Of a stretch of 60,176 bases of DNA, positions 40,484 to 49,559 are shown piece after piece; within the stretch, counting starts at the first letter, position 1, and each line of letters opens with the position of its first letter. The stretch is taken from NCBI GenBank assembly GCA_964651755.1, contig CAZYZD010000002.1:1-60176 (forward strand). Reading direction: 5' to 3'. Source of the DNA: QNZT01 sp964651755. Lineage in GTDB: Bacteria > Campylobacterota > Campylobacteria > Campylobacterales > QNZT01. A model generated the notes under the pieces. It searched no databases. It was not told where the DNA came from and saw nothing but the letters and a program-made list of their open reading frames with translations. The translations under genes and the position numbers were made by a program.

Positions 40484-41288
40484 TATAGAATCGATTGCTA
40501 TCGGTAGCTTTGACGGTTTGCATATTGCCCATATGAAACTGTTTGAAAAGTTAGATGAGAATGGTGCTGTTTTGATTATCGATAAAGGTTTTACACCAGC
40601 GTTGACACCGGGAAGAGAACGTTGCCAATATACGAAACACCCTTGTTTTTTCCTGGAATTTGAATCTATTAAAGATATGGAAGCTTTGGAATTTGCAGCA
40701 TATCTTCGAACACTTTTCCCACGTCTGAGGAAGATTGTTGTCGGATATGATTTTCGTTTTGGGAAAAACAGGGCAGGGGATCCTTTTTTGTTAAAAAGTT
40801 TGCAGGGGATTGAAGTAGTTGTTGTTGAAGAACAGTCTCATGAAGGTATTTCGATTCATGCTAAAGAGATTCGCCAGTTATTGCAAAATGGTAAAATTGA
40901 AGATGCAAATAGATTGCTTGGAAGAACCTATAGTATACGTGGAGATGTTGTAGCTGGTCAAGGGTTGGGGAAAAAAAGTCTATATCCTACATTTAATATG
41001 AAAACAGGAGATTTTTTATTGCCGAAAGAGGGAGTGTATATTACCAAAGTAGTTATTTTCGGTAAATCTTATCCTGCATTGACATTTGTGGGTAAGCGCC
41101 TTTCTGTAGATGATGTTTTTAGTGTAGAGAGCCATATTTTGGATGAGTCATTAAATGTGCAGCCCAGGGAAATTATTGTAGAATTTTTAGTCTATTTGCG
41201 TCCGAATCGAAAATTCCCCTCTCTTGAAGTATTGAAAGAGCAGATTTCCGATGATATTCAAAAAGCTAGAAACTTTTTTACGGCATAA
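40446..41288 (+). CDS. ribF: Bifunctional riboflavin kinase / FAD synthetase
   Basis: Makes FMN and FAD. The N-terminal nucleotidyltransferase has AIGSFDGLHIAHMKL and VGYDFRFGKNRAGD, and the kinase domain has GDVVAGQGLGKKSLYPTFNM. 280 aa. The start overlaps tlyA; the last 11 bp overlap the convergent diguanylate cyclase gene. Confidence 0.9.
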   Translation: MLKSSTTSVKKDSIESIAIGSFDGLHIAHMKLFEKLDENGAVLIIDKGFTPALTPGRERCQYTKHPCFFLEFESIKDMEALEFAAYLRTLFPRLRKIVVGYDFRFGKNRAGDPFLLKSLQGIEVVVVEEQSHEGISIHAKEIRQLLQNGKIEDANRLLGRTYSIRGDVVAGQGLGKKSLYPTFNMKTGDFLLPKEGVYITKVVIFGKSYPALTFVGKRLSVDDVFSVESHILDESLNVQPREIIVEFLVYLRPNRKFPSLEVLKEQISDDIQKARNFFTA

Positions 41289-42078
41289 CGTAATTTTTGG
41301 CTTTCTTGTGTGTATACATCTTTTGGTCGACACGTTCGATCACCTCTTGAAAGCTGTCTCCGCTGTTAAAGTTGATGACTCCGTAAGAGATATGTACTTG
41401 AAAAGTATTGCCTTGAAACTTGAAACGTTTATTGTCAAGTGTTTTTGACAACATATGCATTTTGTGTTCGAGACTATGTTTATCTTGTTCAAAAGAGAGT
41501 ACGATAAATTCATCTCCTCCATAACGGATAGTATGTGTATTTTTAAGTGTCTTTGTCAGCTGTGTAATCATAATCAGTGCTTTATCGCCAGTGACATGTC
41601 CATAGGTATCATTGATCTGTTTGAATTTATCGATATCAAGAAAAATAAGTGTACCACTTTTAGTGAACTTTTCATCAATTAAAAACTTTTCAAAAAGCCA
41701 TTTTCTATTATAGGCTTTTGTTAATTCATCGAGATATACCTGTTTTTCAAGCATCGATATTCTTTTGTTGAGTTCACTCATTTGTTGTTGTACATGTTCG
41801 AGAAGGTTTAAATCCTGTTGGTCAATTGCGATTGTTGCCATATCGATGTTTTGTTGCAGGAGCTGGGTGTTTTCAACAGTTTGTTCTTCTATTTCATAGA
41901 CTTTATGGAGTGTTAAATCCATAGTTTGATTTGCCAACTCTTCCAAGTCAACTTCAACATTGTGTTCTTGTGCTTTTGTTAAGAATGTTTCTTTGAAGAG
42001 TTCAGGGGTTACGACATCAAACTTCCGTATAGCTTTCATGGTGTCATTGGTGACTACTTTAAGAGAATTGAGATCCAC
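41278..42078 (-). CDS. Soluble diguanylate cyclase (GGDEF)
   Basis: Makes c-di-GMP. The first 110 residues are helical with a coiled coil (about 70-112, LDELTK leading in) and no transmembrane segment, so it is cytoplasmic with an uncharacterised sensory part. The GGDEF active site is intact (RYGGDEF, 187-191) with LDIDKFKQINDTYGH. The inhibitory I-site RxxD is replaced by KNTH, so product inhibition is not expected. A sigma-28-like element upstream suggests co-expression with motility genes. Confidence 0.9.
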   Translation of the reverse strand: MDLNSLKVVTNDTMKAIRKFDVVTPELFKETFLTKAQEHNVEVDLEELANQTMDLTLHKVYEIEEQTVENTQLLQQNIDMATIAIDQQDLNLLEHVQQQMSELNKRISMLEKQVYLDELTKAYNRKWLFEKFLIDEKFTKSGTLIFLDIDKFKQINDTYGHVTGDKALIMITQLTKTLKNTHTIRYGGDEFIVLSFEQDKHSLEHKMHMLSKTLDNKRFKFQGNTFQVHISYGVINFNSGDSFQEVIERVDQKMYTHKKAKNYVMP

Positions 42079-42112
42079 AGCATATCCTTACTAAATAATG
42101 TTCTATATACAA

Positions 42113-42139
42113 ATATCGGCAAAGATAAAATTTTTTGAA
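42113..42139 (-). promoter_or_regulatory. Sigma-28-like promoter of the diguanylate cyclase
   Basis: GCCGATAT on the minus strand (42120-42113), an 11-bp spacer and TTCAAAAA. The -10 part sits in the 15-bp word shared exactly with the motA promoter; the -35 match is weaker. It lies about 35 bp before the ATG. Confidence 0.5.
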
Positions 42140-42234
42140 GCTAACTTCCCTGAATTTCCACGTTGGTTGAGCATTTTTTTAGTTTATTTGGGCTAAGATA
42201 CGCAGTTAAATTATTTTTAAAGGTGTATATTTTC

Positions 42235-43374
42235 ATGGCAGTAGAGATAGATTATTATGAATTATTGGAAATTAGCAGAGATGCCAATGAAAATGAGATT
42301 AAAAAAGCGTATCGCAAGTTGGCACTCAAATATCACCCTGACAGGAATCAGGGAGATAAAGAAGCAGAAGAAAAATTCAAATTGGTAAATGAAGCATATC
42401 AGGTATTGAGTGATCCGCAGAAACGATCTGTTTATGATCGTTATGGAGTTCAGGGACTGGAAAATCAGGGATTTAGTCACTTCAGTGATATGAATATGGA
42501 AGATATCATGGGAGATCTTGGTTCGATTTTCGAATCTGTTTTTGGTGGAGGTTTTGGCAGAAGCAGTCATCAAAATGGCAGTCGTCAAAAATATCCACTG
42601 GATATCGAAACAGATATCACTCTGGAGTTTAATGAAGCAGTTTTTGGATGTGAAAAAACGATTACCTATTATTATAAAGAGATATGTGATGTTTGTGAGG
42701 GAACGGGAGACCGGGACAAAAATCCTAAAACCTGTCCTGAATGTGGCGGTCGCGGACAAGTTTATTATCGCCAGGGATTTATGACATTTGCCCAGACATG
42801 TGATGTCTGCCATGGAGAAGGTGTTGTTGTCGCTCACCGATGTGATGTATGTAAGGGCGAAGGTTATATTGAAGAAAAGGCGACTACAACGGTTCAGATT
42901 CCTGCCGGTATTGATCATGGAAATCGTATTCGTGTCAGTGGCAAGGGAAATGTTGACAAACATGGAAGACGCGGTGATCTTTATGTTTTGATTCGTGTAA
43001 AAGAGGATGAACATTTTGTAAGAGATGGTCTCAATGTTTATATTGAAGTGCCTATTTTCTTTACACAGGCTGCTCTTGGAGGTATTATAGAAGTACCGAC
43101 GCTTCGTGGGAAAAAAGAGTTGGATATTCCTGTCGGTGTAAAAGATAAGGAACAGTTTATTTTGCGTGGTGAAGGTATAGATGATGTACATGGACGTGGT
43201 ACAGGTGATCTGATAGTGCAGATTAAGGTGCTTTATCCGAAAAAACTAAATGAAGAACAAAAAGAGTTACTCAAAAAACTGGGTGATTCGTTTGGTGTGG
43301 AGAGTACACCTCATGAAAACCTTTTTGAAGGTATTGTTGACAGAGTGAAAAGCTGGTTTAAAAAAGAGAAGTAA
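42235..43374 (+). CDS. dnaJ: Chaperone DnaJ
   Basis: Hsp40 co-chaperone of DnaK. J domain with HPD (about 34-36), a Gly/Phe region (GGGFGRSS), and four zinc repeats (CDVCEGTG, CPECGGRG, CDVCHGEG, CDVCKGEG). The ATG at 42235 gives MAVEIDYYELLEISR; an upstream frame from 42163 has no support. 379 aa. No CIRCE-type operator was seen. Confidence 0.97.
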   Translation: MAVEIDYYELLEISRDANENEIKKAYRKLALKYHPDRNQGDKEAEEKFKLVNEAYQVLSDPQKRSVYDRYGVQGLENQGFSHFSDMNMEDIMGDLGSIFESVFGGGFGRSSHQNGSRQKYPLDIETDITLEFNEAVFGCEKTITYYYKEICDVCEGTGDRDKNPKTCPECGGRGQVYYRQGFMTFAQTCDVCHGEGVVVAHRCDVCKGEGYIEEKATTTVQIPAGIDHGNRIRVSGKGNVDKHGRRGDLYVLIRVKEDEHFVRDGLNVYIEVPIFFTQAALGGIIEVPTLRGKKELDIPVGVKDKEQFILRGEGIDDVHGRGTGDLIVQIKVLYPKKLNEEQKELLKKLGDSFGVESTPHENLFEGIVDRVKSWFKKEK

Positions 43375-43398
43375 TATAAAAACTACTTCTCTTTTACA
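43365..43398. terminator. Bidirectional terminator between dnaJ and the barrel-SPOR gene
   Basis: AGAGAAGTA (43365-43373) pairs perfectly with TACTTCTCT (43384-43392), loop 10 nt. TTTT follows on the plus strand and six T on the minus strand, so it serves both convergent genes. It includes the dnaJ stop codon. Confidence 0.85.
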
Positions 43399-43399
43399 A

Positions 43400-44893
43400 T
43401 CAAGGAATTTTTTTAATAAAGGCACCTTTTTCTATGGTGCGAGCTTTTGATAAATCTGTTGCTGCTTCTTTACGATCCATATAAGGTCCCACTAAAATCC
43501 GATATATATTTTTATGATTGAGTGTTACTGTTTTAACAACAACACGCAGATTATGTTTTTCAAGTTTATTTACATAATTGTCTAATGATTTTTCTGTAGA
43601 AACTGCTGCAATTTGAATATAGTAATCTCCACTATGCTGTAATTCGTTAATGTCTAGTTTTACACGTTCAATTGGTTTGACAGATGGAAGTTCTGTTTTA
43701 ACACGTGCAGGAGATTGATTTGTTTCCTCTTCATCTACAATGATTGTTGTCAAATCCTGATTTTCAGGTTTTGGTTCAATTTCAGGTGTAGTTTTTTCTT
43801 CTCTGGCAATAGCCATTTCTGTCTTTTCTCCAAATAATATACCAATACCCAGCATGGCAACCACATCTAGATCGTTATCTTTGAATTTTTTGATGATTTT
43901 TGCTTCAGAGATGAGTCTGAGTTTTTCATTAAGGCTATATTTCAAACCACCACCTGTATTGAAAAATCCTTGTGATTCTATGCCAAGATTTTTATCATTG
44001 ACATGTTCATATCCTACACCTGCAAAGAAATAGGGTATAAAATTCGTATCTTCAGGATGTACCTCTTTAAGTGCATTGATATAAAAGCGATCTATATCAG
44101 TAGATTTGGCACCGTTCTTTGTTCCCAGCTGTGAAATTGGATTTTCAGATATGTTTCCTCCATTATCAGCAGAACCAGCATCACCGGAGCCGTTATCATT
44201 GCCGATATTATTATCGTTAGAATTATTATCATTATTGCCATTATTACTGCCATCATCATTATTATTATTGTTATTGTTATCACTTCCAGTATCATTATTA
44301 CCGGAATTATCATCTCCAGTGTCATTACCTATATCTATGTCACTACCGTTGTTACTCTCTCCTGTATCAATATCATCGGTACCTGTGTTGTCTGTATTTG
44401 TTGTATCATCACCCACGTTATTTTCTTCAGAGTCTGTTGTATCATTATTGGTTTGGTCAGTAGTGGTGTCTGTTGTTTCACATGGCGGGCACGGTGGACA
44501 CTCTTCTCCTGTCCTTGTTGTTTTTCTTAATGTTCTCAAGTTTTTCTTAAATTTATAATCAGCATCAAAAATTCTGTCGTATCCTATTTGGATAGCAAAA
44601 TCATCTGTGATATAACGATTTAACCTGATACCTAATGTAGTAGCATCTTTTACCAGAGAACTGCTATCTGCATAATTTCTACCGGCTAGCAGATTAAATG
44701 CATAATTAAATGTTTTTTGGCGTATTCCCGGTGTGGTTACGAGAGGTTGTTCCTGCAATGGTATGATCAGTTTTTGCTCTACTTCTTTCTCTGCTGCTAT
44801 AGCATCCTGTTTGTCGTAGTCAACCAGTGGTGTGATGACAGGACCGGCACAAAGAGCAGATACTGATGCGGCAATCAGTATAAATTTTTTCAT
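43400..44893 (-). CDS. Outer-membrane barrel protein with Asn/Asp-rich loop and SPOR domain
   Basis: Signal peptide (1-16), then barrel-like strands (about 60-125), three cysteines in CPPCPPC (132-138), then about 110 residues of almost only Asn, Asp, Gly, Ser, Thr (139-250). Further strands follow (270-355: FIPYFFAGVGYEHV, GGGLKYSLNEKLRL), then an acidic linker and a C-terminal SPOR domain (about 423-497, YYIQIAAVST, YRILVGPY). The plan is an OmpA-like eight-strand barrel in which SPOR replaces the OmpA peptidoglycan domain. The low-complexity part is probably a surface loop. Function unknown; SPOR suggests denuded-glycan (septal) binding. Confidence 0.75.
   Translation of the reverse strand: MKKFILIAASVSALCAGPVITPLVDYDKQDAIAAEKEVEQKLIIPLQEQPLVTTPGIRQKTFNYAFNLLAGRNYADSSSLVKDATTLGIRLNRYITDDFAIQIGYDRIFDADYKFKKNLRTLRKTTRTGEECPPCPPCETTDTTTDQTNNDTTDSEENNVGDDTTNTDNTGTDDIDTGESNNGSDIDIGNDTGDDNSGNNDTGSDNNNNNNNDDGSNNGNNDNNSNDNNIGNDNGSGDAGSADNGGNISENPISQLGTKNGAKSTDIDRFYINALKEVHPEDTNFIPYFFAGVGYEHVNDKNLGIESQGFFNTGGGLKYSLNEKLRLISEAKIIKKFKDNDLDVVAMLGIGILFGEKTEMAIAREEKTTPEIEPKPENQDLTTIIVDEEETNQSPARVKTELPSVKPIERVKLDINELQHSGDYYIQIAAVSTEKSLDNYVNKLEKHNLRVVVKTVTLNHKNIYRILVGPYMDRKEAATDLSKARTIEKGAFIKKIP
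44144..44479 (-). repeat. Trinucleotide low-complexity tract in the barrel gene
   Basis: Imperfect AAT/GAT-type triplet repeats coding Asn/Asp/Gly, with pure short runs near 44250-44280. Length change would stay in frame. Confidence 0.75.
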
Positions 44894-45093
44894 TATACAC
44901 TTCCTTTATTATTTGTTGTATCTATGTTATATAAAATTTTACTTAATGTAAATAAAATTTACTAAAAAGGTAAAAAGTAGTTAAAATTGTTATTAAAATG
45001 TTACCAAAGTTTACAAAAATAGTTTGTTTTTATTTGAATTTTATTTTTATTGTGAGTTTCATAGTGTTTACCATCTTTTTTGCAACTTTTCTC

Positions 45094-45099
45094 TATAAT
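45094..45099 (+). promoter_or_regulatory. -10 box of the CoA-binding protein/ilvA pair
   Basis: TATAAT 35 bp before the ATG at 45135, in the 241-bp gap after the divergent barrel gene. Several TTTAC/GTAAA words near 44940-45015 are present in the rest of the gap but form no clear site. Confidence 0.6.
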
Positions 45100-45134
45100 A
45101 GATATATATTAATTTGAAACAAAAAGGAGCCAAT

Positions 45135-45566
45135 ATGGAGTGTGAATTTCCTACAGTCAATGCCAACCCTGAAGAGTTTAAGGCAATTTTTGAAAGCGTA
45201 AAAACTATAGCGATTCCCGGACTTTCTCCGAATGAAGAGAAAGATAGCCACAGAGTAGCGAAGTATCTACAGGCACAAGGATATAAAATTATCCCTATCT
45301 ATCCTAAAGAAGAGACTATATTGGGGGAAAAGGTATATCGTTCTCTTGAAGATGTTGAAGAGAAGATAGATATGGTTGATATGTTTCGAAAAGCCGCTGT
45401 TGCAGATGCTATTGTGGATGTGATAGCAAAACGCGGCGATGTCAAAGTATTATGGCTTCAGAAAGGTATTGTTAATAATGAAGCGGCGAAAAGAGCGGAA
45501 GAGATGGGTATTAAAGTAGTCCAGAACAGATGTACTATGGTAGAGCATAGAGGAATTTTCAGTTAA
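45135..45566 (+). CDS. CoA-binding domain protein, YccU type
   Basis: 143-residue Rossmann protein of the succinyl-CoA-synthetase-like CoA_binding_2 family, with KTIAIPGLSPNEEKDSHRVAKY and the C-terminal QNRCTMVEH ending. The function in metabolism is unclear. AAGGAG before the ATG at 45135 sets this start rather than an upstream TTG. The stop overlaps ilvA by one base (TAATG). Confidence 0.88.
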   Translation: MECEFPTVNANPEEFKAIFESVKTIAIPGLSPNEEKDSHRVAKYLQAQGYKIIPIYPKEETILGEKVYRSLEDVEEKIDMVDMFRKAAVADAIVDVIAKRGDVKVLWLQKGIVNNEAAKRAEEMGIKVVQNRCTMVEHRGIFS

Positions 45567-46777
45567 TGATTCCTCTTACTAAAATTACGGAAGCCTATAA
45601 CCGTGTTAAAGATGTAGTGATTCGTACCCCTTTTGCCTATGCACCGCTATTGAGTGCCAACTCAGGTGCCGAAGTCTATTTGAAAAAAGAGAATTTACAG
45701 TTGACTGGCGCTTATAAGTTACGCGGAGCCTATAATAAAATCGCTTCTTTAAGTGATGCAGAACGCCAACGCGGTGTGATTGCTGCAAGTGCGGGAAATC
45801 ATGCACAGGGAGTGGCATACAGTGCGAAGATTTTTAAGATACCGGCAACGATTATTATGCCTGAAGCAACACCGCTTTTAAAAGTTCAGAATACTACTTC
45901 GTTAGGTGCGCAGGTGATACTTCATGGAGAAAACTATGATGAAGCTTATGCTTATGCAGTTGAGTATGCACAAAAACATGCTTTGACTTTTATACACCCT
46001 TTTGCGGATGATGAGGTGATTGCAGGGCAGGGAAGTGTAGCACTGGAGATTTTGGAAGAGATTGAAAACCTTGATTATCTGGTAGTGCCTATCGGCGGCG
46101 GGGGGTTAATCAGCGGTATCGGCTCTTATGTAAAACAAGTGAATCCGGAGATAGTAGTGATTGGTGTCGTAGCTGATGGTGCACCTGCAATGAAAAATTC
46201 ATTTCACAGTAAAAAACCGCTGGATTCAACTTCCGTACGTACTATTGCCGATGGTATTGCTGTGCGTGATGTTTCTGAAAAAAATCTTGAAATTATTCTT
46301 GAAGTAGTAGATGATGTTGTCAGTGTAGATGATGAAGAGATTGCTAGTGCTATTCTTTTCTTGCTTGAAAAACAAAAACTTGTTGTGGAGGGTGGCGGTG
46401 CCGTAGGTGTGGCTGCCATTATGCATCATAAATTTCATTTCAACAAAAAAAGTAAGATTGCAACAGTATTAAGTGGAGGCAATATCGATGTCCAAATGCT
46501 TTCTTTGATTATTGAAAAAGGATTGATAAAAGCACATCGAAAAATGAAATTTATCGTTACATTGATTGATAAGCCGGGTGCGTTGCGCGGATTGACAGAT
46601 ATTCTGGCAGATGCGGGTGCAAATATTATTCAAATTGATTATGACAGGACATCTACCAGTCTTTCATACGGAGATGCCAATGTAACACTTGCACTTGAGA
46701 CAAAAGGGGCAGAACATCAGGAAGAGATACGTCAAATGTTATTGAAAAACAGATATCGTTTTCATGAAGAGATATAA
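45566..46777 (+). CDS. ilvA: Threonine dehydratase with C-terminal ACT domain
   Basis: PLP enzyme converting threonine to 2-oxobutanoate for isoleucine synthesis. PLP lysine in LTGAYKLRGAYNK (near 50), glycine loop GGGGLISGIG (about 174), and a single C-terminal ACT domain (about 325-403, FIVTLIDKPGALRGLTDIL) suggesting regulation. 403 aa is the short form common in this phylum. Coupled to the CoA-binding protein gene. Confidence 0.93.
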   Translation: MIPLTKITEAYNRVKDVVIRTPFAYAPLLSANSGAEVYLKKENLQLTGAYKLRGAYNKIASLSDAERQRGVIAASAGNHAQGVAYSAKIFKIPATIIMPEATPLLKVQNTTSLGAQVILHGENYDEAYAYAVEYAQKHALTFIHPFADDEVIAGQGSVALEILEEIENLDYLVVPIGGGGLISGIGSYVKQVNPEIVVIGVVADGAPAMKNSFHSKKPLDSTSVRTIADGIAVRDVSEKNLEIILEVVDDVVSVDDEEIASAILFLLEKQKLVVEGGGAVGVAAIMHHKFHFNKKSKIATVLSGGNIDVQMLSLIIEKGLIKAHRKMKFIVTLIDKPGALRGLTDILADAGANIIQIDYDRTSTSLSYGDANVTLALETKGAEHQEEIRQMLLKNRYRFHEEI

Positions 46778-46787
46778 ATCTGAGGGT

Positions 46788-47150
46788 TTAACCCCTGATC
46801 TCTTCTCTGTTCTTCAGATGTGAAAAAAAGCCGTTTGAGATAATCATACACTCTTTTGTAATTTTTTCTATCTCTTCATCAGTCAACGGCCATGTTTTAA
46901 GTCTGTAAAAATCCTCTCTTGTCTCTTCGATAATATTATACTCTTTTAACATCACAGCACTGAATTTTTTAACAATTGTATCGTAGTAGGAGATATCGTG
47001 TTTAAAATCAAAAATATAGAGCAGACGGCTAATCTGTTCAACACTTCCTTCACCGTTGTTTTTGATAAGGTAGAGAATCATTGAGGGAATGAAAATATCG
47101 TTTTTTCGGAGGCATTTACCGATGAAGTTGCTGAGAATCTGAAACTCCAT
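46788..47150 (-). CDS. Unknown small protein, possible winged helix
   Basis: 120 residues, mostly helical with one wing-like stretch (about 30-90, SMILYLIKNNGEGSVEQISRL). This is the profile of a winged-helix DNA-binding or adaptor protein, but I recognise no family. AAAAGGAA before the ATG at 47150 favours that start over 47198. It converges with ilvA. Confidence 0.55.
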   Translation of the reverse strand: MEFQILSNFIGKCLRKNDIFIPSMILYLIKNNGEGSVEQISRLLYIFDFKHDISYYDTIVKKFSAVMLKEYNIIEETREDFYRLKTWPLTDEEIEKITKECMIISNGFFSHLKNREEIRG

Positions 47151-47240
47151 TTGCGTTCCTTTTCTTCTTAGCATACTCTTTTCGTATCTAAAAAGCAAGA
47201 AAAAGTTTCCTTTTTGGAATTAAATTGTCTTTTTCTTCTC

Positions 47241-47888
47241 TTACGGTAACAGTAAATTGATAATTTTCATCATAGGCATAAAAATAATATCGGCAAGAGG
47301 TGTTGCGATAATAAGGATTAAAAGAATCATACCATACTGACCTATTGCCTGGAATTTATTGGCAAATGTATGATAACCCATCTTTTTTGCCTGATATACA
47401 ACAACATGAGAACCATCTAGCGGTGGAATAGGAAGAAGATTAAAAAGTCCAAGAACAACATTATAAACTATTGTATATGTGAGGAATGCATGCAGAAAAT
47501 AATTCCATATGTTATCTATTGGTGAGAGGAGATGTAAAATGATAGTTGCACCAATTGCCATAGTAAAGTTAAAAATAATACCAGCAAGTGAAACAGCAAT
47601 GGCTCCATTATAACCGCCGTTACGTATAACAGTAGGAATATGAATAGGTACCGGTTTCGCCCAGCCGAAAAGGAAACCGGCATCGCTGAAATAGAGAAGT
47701 GCCGGTACAATAATAGTTCCTACAGGGTCAATATGTACCAGAGGATTGATGCTGAGCCTTCCCTGTTGTTTTGCAGTGGAGTCACCATAGTAGTATGCAA
47801 TACGTCCATGCATAATTTCATGTCCGATAATCGCAATGCCCAAAGCCAAAATAATGGCAGCTATTTCAGCTACCTGGGTCTCCTCCAT
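47241..47888 (-). CDS. Site-2 protease family metalloprotease (M50)
   Basis: Intramembrane zinc protease with HEIMH (His23, Glu24, His27) and the third-ligand motif NLLPIPPLDGS (Asp near 157), in six membrane segments over 215 aa. No PDZ domain, so it belongs to the short group. Substrate unknown. Its ATG shares one base with the lepB stop. Confidence 0.93.
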   Translation of the reverse strand: MEETQVAEIAAIILALGIAIIGHEIMHGRIAYYYGDSTAKQQGRLSINPLVHIDPVGTIIVPALLYFSDAGFLFGWAKPVPIHIPTVIRNGGYNGAIAVSLAGIIFNFTMAIGATIILHLLSPIDNIWNYFLHAFLTYTIVYNVVLGLFNLLPIPPLDGSHVVVYQAKKMGYHTFANKFQAIGQYGMILLILIIATPLADIIFMPMMKIINLLLP

Positions 47889-48661
47889 TATTCGAGGCTC
47901 ACATTTTTATTGATGTATGCAGGGTCGTCTTGAAGTGTGTCTACAAATTTGCCGATACGATCCCAACGGATTTTATAATCTTTGTCCCATGAAAAGTATA
48001 CAAACCATGGTTTCCCTTCGATAAGGTTATATGGTACAGGTCCCCAGAATCTGCTATCGTTGGAGTGATCTCTGTTGTCACCCATCATGAAAAAATAATC
48101 CTGTTCAATTTTTACTGGAGGAAAGTTGAAAATTTGTTCAGGATATGCACCGTTATCTTTGATTTCGGGATCATTTTGAATCCCTTTAAAGTGCACTCTA
48201 TATGGATTTTTAACCCACAACTCACCAGCCATATCGACAATTACTTCTTTAGGATAGTGTGATTTGATATATTCATTTCCTTCATGTGGTCTGAGATAGA
48301 GTACTTTGTCTTTAACAGCCAGGATATCCCCACCTACAGCGACACAGCGTTTGACAAAGTGCGTTTTGGGATTGAGTGGATAACGAAAAACTACAATATC
48401 GCCTCTTTGGGGACGTTTTCCCTCGATAAGATGACCATTCTGGTTAAAGTCAGGCAAAATTGGAATCTCTACCCATGGAATATGCGGTGTCGGTATACCA
48501 TATGCAAATTTTTTGACAAAAAGATGATCACCGATCAAAAGTGTTCTTTTCATAGAACCGCTGGGAATTACAAATGCTTGTGCTACAAAAAAGATAATCA
48601 AAAGAACAATAATAATCGTACCGGGCCAACTGTTGGCAAATGCTTTAAATTTTTTAATCAT
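47888..48661 (-). CDS. lepB: Signal peptidase I
   Basis: Leader peptidase with one membrane helix (about 15-31) and the catalytic Ser36 in IPSGSMKRTL, the Lys of THFVKRCVAVGGD, and the C-terminal GDNRDHSNDSR box. 257 aa, a normal Gram-negative form. It follows folD directly, with no gap. Confidence 0.97.
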   Translation of the reverse strand: MIKKFKAFANSWPGTIIIVLLIIFFVAQAFVIPSGSMKRTLLIGDHLFVKKFAYGIPTPHIPWVEIPILPDFNQNGHLIEGKRPQRGDIVVFRYPLNPKTHFVKRCVAVGGDILAVKDKVLYLRPHEGNEYIKSHYPKEVIVDMAGELWVKNPYRVHFKGIQNDPEIKDNGAYPEQIFNFPPVKIEQDYFFMMGDNRDHSNDSRFWGPVPYNLIEGKPWFVYFSWDKDYKIRWDRIGKFVDTLQDDPAYINKNVSLE

Positions 48662-49504
48662 CTATCGTTTCCTGGCAGCAGTAATAGTATTTACCAAAAG
48701 CATTGCGATTGTCATAGGTCCTACACCACCCGGTACAGGTGTGATGTAGCTGCATTTGGGTGCAACATTTTCATAGTCTACATCCCCGGTAATTTTACCA
48801 TCAGAGGTTTTGTTGATACCTATGTCGATTACGATGGCACCCTCTTTGACCATCTCTTCAGTAATCAGTTTCTCTTTTCCCACACCTACAATCAACAAGT
48901 CAGCTTTTTTCGTATGCTCTTTGAGATCTTTTGTATAAATATGGCAGATATCAACTGTAGCAAATTTATTAAGCAGAAGATGCATCATCGGTTTTCCGAC
49001 AATATTGCTGGCACCGACGACACAAGCATCCATACCTTTTGGATTAATGTCATACTCTTCAAGTAGTTTCATAACACCCAGTGGGGTGCATGGTACGAAA
49101 CACTCCATATCCAATACAAGGTTTCCTACATTGAAAGGGTGAAAGCCGTCAACATCTTTATTTGGAGTAACAGTTTGTAATATTTTGGGTGTATCTATAT
49201 GCGGAGGTAGTGGAAGTTGAATCAAAATACCGTCAATATTGGGATTTTGATTCATCATCTCAATTGTTTCGAGAATTTTTTCTTCAGATATATCACTTGG
49301 CATCTTGTGAATAATTGAATAGATACCAGTCTCTTCGCAAGCTTTTTCTTTCATTTTAACGTATGTATGACTTGCAGGATCATCCCCTACAAGTACAACT
49401 GCGAGACCGGGAGTGATTCCTTTGTTTTTAAGTGCGGCGACATCATCAGCCGCTTTTTTGCGGATTTTTGCGGCAAGCGCTTTGCCATCGAGTATTTGCA
49501 TCAA
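48662..49504 (-). CDS. folD: Methylenetetrahydrofolate dehydrogenase/cyclohydrolase
   Basis: Bifunctional one-carbon enzyme. YVKMKEKACEETGI holds the catalytic Lys, with QLPLPPHID and the signature PVPGGVGPMTIAML. 280 aa. It starts a folD-lepB-M50 run. Confidence 0.97.
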   Translation of the reverse strand: MMQILDGKALAAKIRKKAADDVAALKNKGITPGLAVVLVGDDPASHTYVKMKEKACEETGIYSIIHKMPSDISEEKILETIEMMNQNPNIDGILIQLPLPPHIDTPKILQTVTPNKDVDGFHPFNVGNLVLDMECFVPCTPLGVMKLLEEYDINPKGMDACVVGASNIVGKPMMHLLLNKFATVDICHIYTKDLKEHTKKADLLIVGVGKEKLITEEMVKEGAIVIDIGINKTSDGKITGDVDYENVAPKCSYITPVPGGVGPMTIAMLLVNTITAARKR

Positions 49505-49526
49505 ATGCCTTTATCGTTTTTTTGAT

Positions 49527-49532
49527 ATTATA
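49527..49532 (-). promoter_or_regulatory. -10 box of folD
   Basis: TATAAT on the minus strand, 23 bp before the folD ATG, in the 55-bp gap shared with the divergent cytochrome gene. Confidence 0.5.
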
Positions 49533-49559
49533 CCATTTTAAATTAAAGGATAGAACCGG

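Noticed and set aside
42262..43191. Minus-strand open frame of 309 codons opposite dnaJ
   Set aside because: An antisense shadow of a highly conserved gene; composition rich in Ile, Asn, Thr with no recognisable domain.
44106..44558. Plus-strand Leu/Ser/Pro-rich frame opposite the Asn/Asp tract
   Set aside because: The hydrophobic look is the reverse complement of AAT/GAT triplets, not a membrane protein.
44940..45020. Repeated TTTAC/GTAAA words before the barrel-SPOR gene
   Set aside because: Irregular spacing in very AT-rich DNA; not enough to call an operator.
46786..46805. GGGTT/AACCC hairpin between ilvA and the next gene
   Set aside because: Short stem with a bulge and no T-tract.
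48284..49066. Plus-strand open frame of 260 codons opposite lepB/folD
   Set aside because: It spans two real genes on the other strand and has no start signal or domain.
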